In this document: positions 23,819-25,801 of the stretch, piece after piece
Position numbering within the stretch: the stretch's first letter is position 1
Layout: the number at the start of each line of letters is the position of its first letter
Source: a virus
Strand: one strand, 5' to 3'
Length of the DNA: 25,801 nt
Virus record (IMG/VR): IMGVR_UViG_3300042546_000124
Coordinates: 1 to 25,801 of that record
The notes under the pieces: generated by a model
What the model was told of the DNA's origin: nothing
Seen by the model: the letters and a program-made list of their open reading frames with translations, nothing else
The model's database searches: none
Translations under genes and position numbers: made by a program

Positions 23819-25801
23819 AAGAAAAATACCGGATTCTGTAAAAAATGTTCTTGGTAGCAGACTTAACCTTTACTCAAAAGGTAATACAGAGAATTATTAC
23901 AAACCAAAAACAAGAAATACAGCATATTGTACTATAAAAAAACAAGGAATAACTGTATCTACAAGAGAAGACACTTTTACGCAAACTTATAGCCCTAGAT
24001 CCCTTAAACCTAGACCCAATTTATTACGAGCCGAAATAGAAAGAATAGGACACGATGCGTCCTTAGTAAATCTTTCTATGAGAATAAGGGGAACTATTGA
24101 AGTTTATACTCTGTCTGACTTTATAAGATACTCTGAAGTTTTTTGTATTAACGACCCTAAAAATCAATTATCTATAACAATGGCTTATGCCGCTCCTTTT
24201 GACGGATGCCCTTCCTATACAGTTTCAGGATGTTATATAGCTTACGGAACCTGGCAAACTACAAATGAAAATTATTACCAGTTATCTTTTGAGGCTATAG
24301 GACCGGGAGAAGTTTTTTCTTCCGTTGATATTGGATTTAGTGGAATATGGGATAATGCTAAACTTTATTATAAACATAATAAAACTTTTGATAGTAAAGT
24401 TGTAGAATCCCAAGTTAACGGATATTATGAATTGATGTTATATGATGCTCAGAAATCAGGAGCCACCTTAACAGATGATATACCTGATGGAACCATAGTT
24501 CCTTACGAAAGAAAAAAAAGTTATGAAGGTAAAGTTAGCAATGGCATACAATATTTGAATTTTAGAGGGCAACTAACAAAGAGTGATATAATTGTTTATC
24601 AACCCGTAGAAGGTACGGCTTTAAGTGCAGACCCAGATCAAATACCTACCGCACAGACAACTACAGATGAGTTTTTTACTTTACAATATGTAGTAGACAG
24701 ATTAATAAATGAGTTTTGTCTCTATCCTTTATATGCTAAATATACAGATTCAGATTCAGGAATTAGAGATGTTTATGTAGGATTCGCAGAAAAACCAAGA
24801 TGCTCTACCGTATCATTATGTAACTCCATAGTGGTTAGATCCTGCGATCCTAGAAAAATTCTTATATTAGGTAATGGAGCAGGAGATTACAGAGATAAAG
24901 AAATTAAAGTTACAGGAAAGAATTACGAAAAAGGAATAGCTTTAGATGGAATAAAATCTCATTATGGAGATTATATAGATTTTAGAAAGATATTAATACA
25001 TAGAAATATAATATGGGAAGCTATAAATTCAACAATGCATACTGTTGAGAAACCTAGAGCTGGAGTAAATTCAAAAGATACTTTTATATTAGAAGAATAT
25101 TTAAGAGTAACAGAGTTTTTTAAAAACATATTTACTACGATTAGCAACTGTACAGGTGGTTTTGTTCAACTAGGTTTGATAGTAGACGACGGGACTAATG
25201 ACAAAGATGATTTAACTAAACACAAAATTTTGAAAATAGTACCTACCACTTTCGTAGATACCGGATTAGATATATGGAAATTCAATACTTTGAATGGTGA
25301 TGGATCTACTAGAGAACTTAGCATTACTGCCGAATTACCTTCTACTGATTTGCATGCATCTTTAGTTAAAAACATATTTAATAATTCTAGAGTAACAAAT
25401 GCTATTAGAAGCGATACCAATGACGGATTATCTATCAATGATTTAGAAGAGCTAGCTACTAGACTTTTAGATGAATACTATAATAAATTAATGCCTAGAA
25501 CAAAATATAGTAATGAGACTTGTGATGCAGCTAGAACTTTATTATTTAATATAAACAAAGGAAGACCAACATCTTCTTTAGTAAATAATAATCAATATTT
25601 ATGGCTCATGAAAATGAATGTCAAAATGGACGGAGTAGGAGGATGGAGAATAGGACATCATATAAACAGCAATACAGTTCCTCCAAGTTATACTACGGAT
25701 AGAGATATTGCTTTTATAGTTACTAGAGTTCATCATGTAGTAGAGGGACAGGATTGGCAAACTGAATTAGAGTCCATTTGTACAGTTGTACCTCCGGGAA
25801 C
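23802..25801 (+). CDS. Baseplate hub-like protein (3'-truncated by window edge)
   Basis: The frame from the ATG at 23802 stays open for 666 codons to the last base of the window, so the gene is incomplete. The product starts MAPPFRRKIPDSVKNVLG and is rich in beta and aromatic residues. Near the right edge, DRDIAFIVTRVHHVVEGQDWQTELESICTVV matches the pattern at the end of hub-type proteins (P2 gpD, T4 gp27-like), where a VxHxVxxxxWxTxLE strand closes a tube-like domain. Gene order tape measure, adaptor, LysM protein, then this one parallels P2 T-U-X-D. Cys residues are unusually frequent (around 24110-24230, 24790-24850). The 17-base overlap with the preceding gene supports this start. Confidence 0.8.
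   Translation, partial: MAPPFRRKIPDSVKNVLGSRLNLYSKGNTENYYKPKTRNTAYCTIKKQGITVSTREDTFTQTYSPRSLKPRPNLLRAEIERIGHDASLVNLSMRIRGTIEVYTLSDFIRYSEVFCINDPKNQLSITMAYAAPFDGCPSYTVSGCYIAYGTWQTTNENYYQLSFEAIGPGEVFSSVDIGFSGIWDNAKLYYKHNKTFDSKVVESQVNGYYELMLYDAQKSGATLTDDIPDGTIVPYERKKSYEGKVSNGIQYLNFRGQLTKSDIIVYQPVEGTALSADPDQIPTAQTTTDEFFTLQYVVDRLINEFCLYPLYAKYTDSDSGIRDVYVGFAEKPRCSTVSLCNSIVVRSCDPRKILILGNGAGDYRDKEIKVTGKNYEKGIALDGIKSHYGDYIDFRKILIHRNIIWEAINSTMHTVEKPRAGVNSKDTFILEEYLRVTEFFKNIFTTISNCTGGFVQLGLIVDDGTNDKDDLTKHKILKIVPTTFVDTGLDIWKFNTLNGDGSTRELSITAELPSTDLHASLVKNIFNNSRVTNAIRSDTNDGLSINDLEELATRLLDEYYNKLMPRTKYSNETCDAARTLLFNINKGRPTSSLVNNNQYLWLMKMNVKMDGVGGWRIGHHINSNTVPPSYTTDRDIAFIVTRVHHVVEGQDWQTELESICTVVPPG

Noticed and set aside
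1-25801. tRNA genes, CRISPR arrays, IS elements, integrase or attachment sites
   Set aside because: None was seen: no spaced direct repeats other than the tape measure repeat, no transposase-like product, and the gaps are too short and AT-rich for tRNAs.

Overview
This window is the virion-structure region of a large, AT-rich, T4-like contractile-tailed phage (myovirus). All genes are on the + strand and tightly packed, often overlapping or separated by only a few bases. No host gene, tRNA, IS element, integrase or CRISPR array was seen. Shine-Dalgarno sequences are essentially absent: starts are preceded by A-rich DNA, and many genes begin ATGGC. Together with the low GC content this suggests a Bacteroidota-type host, but that is an inference; no host marker is present.

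Layout. (1) 1-6941 is the head module: the 3' part of the portal (gp20), two unrecognised small or medium proteins in the slot T4 uses for gp67/gp68, the prohead protease (gp21), a 431-aa protein with a WYL-like region, the prohead core scaffold (gp22) and the major capsid protein (gp23). A strong GC-rich terminator follows. (2) 7054-10302 is an accessory segment: an 88-aa helical protein, a PhoH-like ATPase, and a 760-aa protein that appears to fuse a GT4-type glycosyltransferase, a GT25-type glycosyltransferase and a PLOD (collagen lysyl hydroxylase)-type 2-oxoglutarate/Fe(II) dioxygenase. (3) 10350-12824 holds the neck and head-to-tail joining genes (gp13-, gp14- and probably gp15-like). 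(4) 12928-16963 holds the tail sheath (gp18) and three consecutive gp19-type tail-tube paralogues. (5) 16985-18210 holds a T4-baseplate/gp26-like protein, an overlapping 69-aa probable tail-assembly chaperone, and a doubtful small ORF that begins at an intrinsic terminator. (6) 18235-25801 holds a 1464-aa tape measure protein, a tube/baseplate adaptor, a LysM/gp53-like protein, and a large hub-like protein that runs off the right edge.

How it works together. The head genes build and mature the prohead: scaffold core, protease cleavage, capsid shell on the portal. The neck genes close the filled head and join the tail. The tail genes run tube, chaperones, tape measure, baseplate hub, in the order used by P2/Mu/SPO1-type myoviruses rather than T4's split arrangement. 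An 8-bp motif, TATTTATT, recurs in the gaps at the head of six apparent transcription units and is a candidate late-promoter element. The most unusual item is the three-domain glycosyltransferase/lysyl-hydroxylase-like protein, which suggests that a virion or host protein is hydroxylated and glycosylated.
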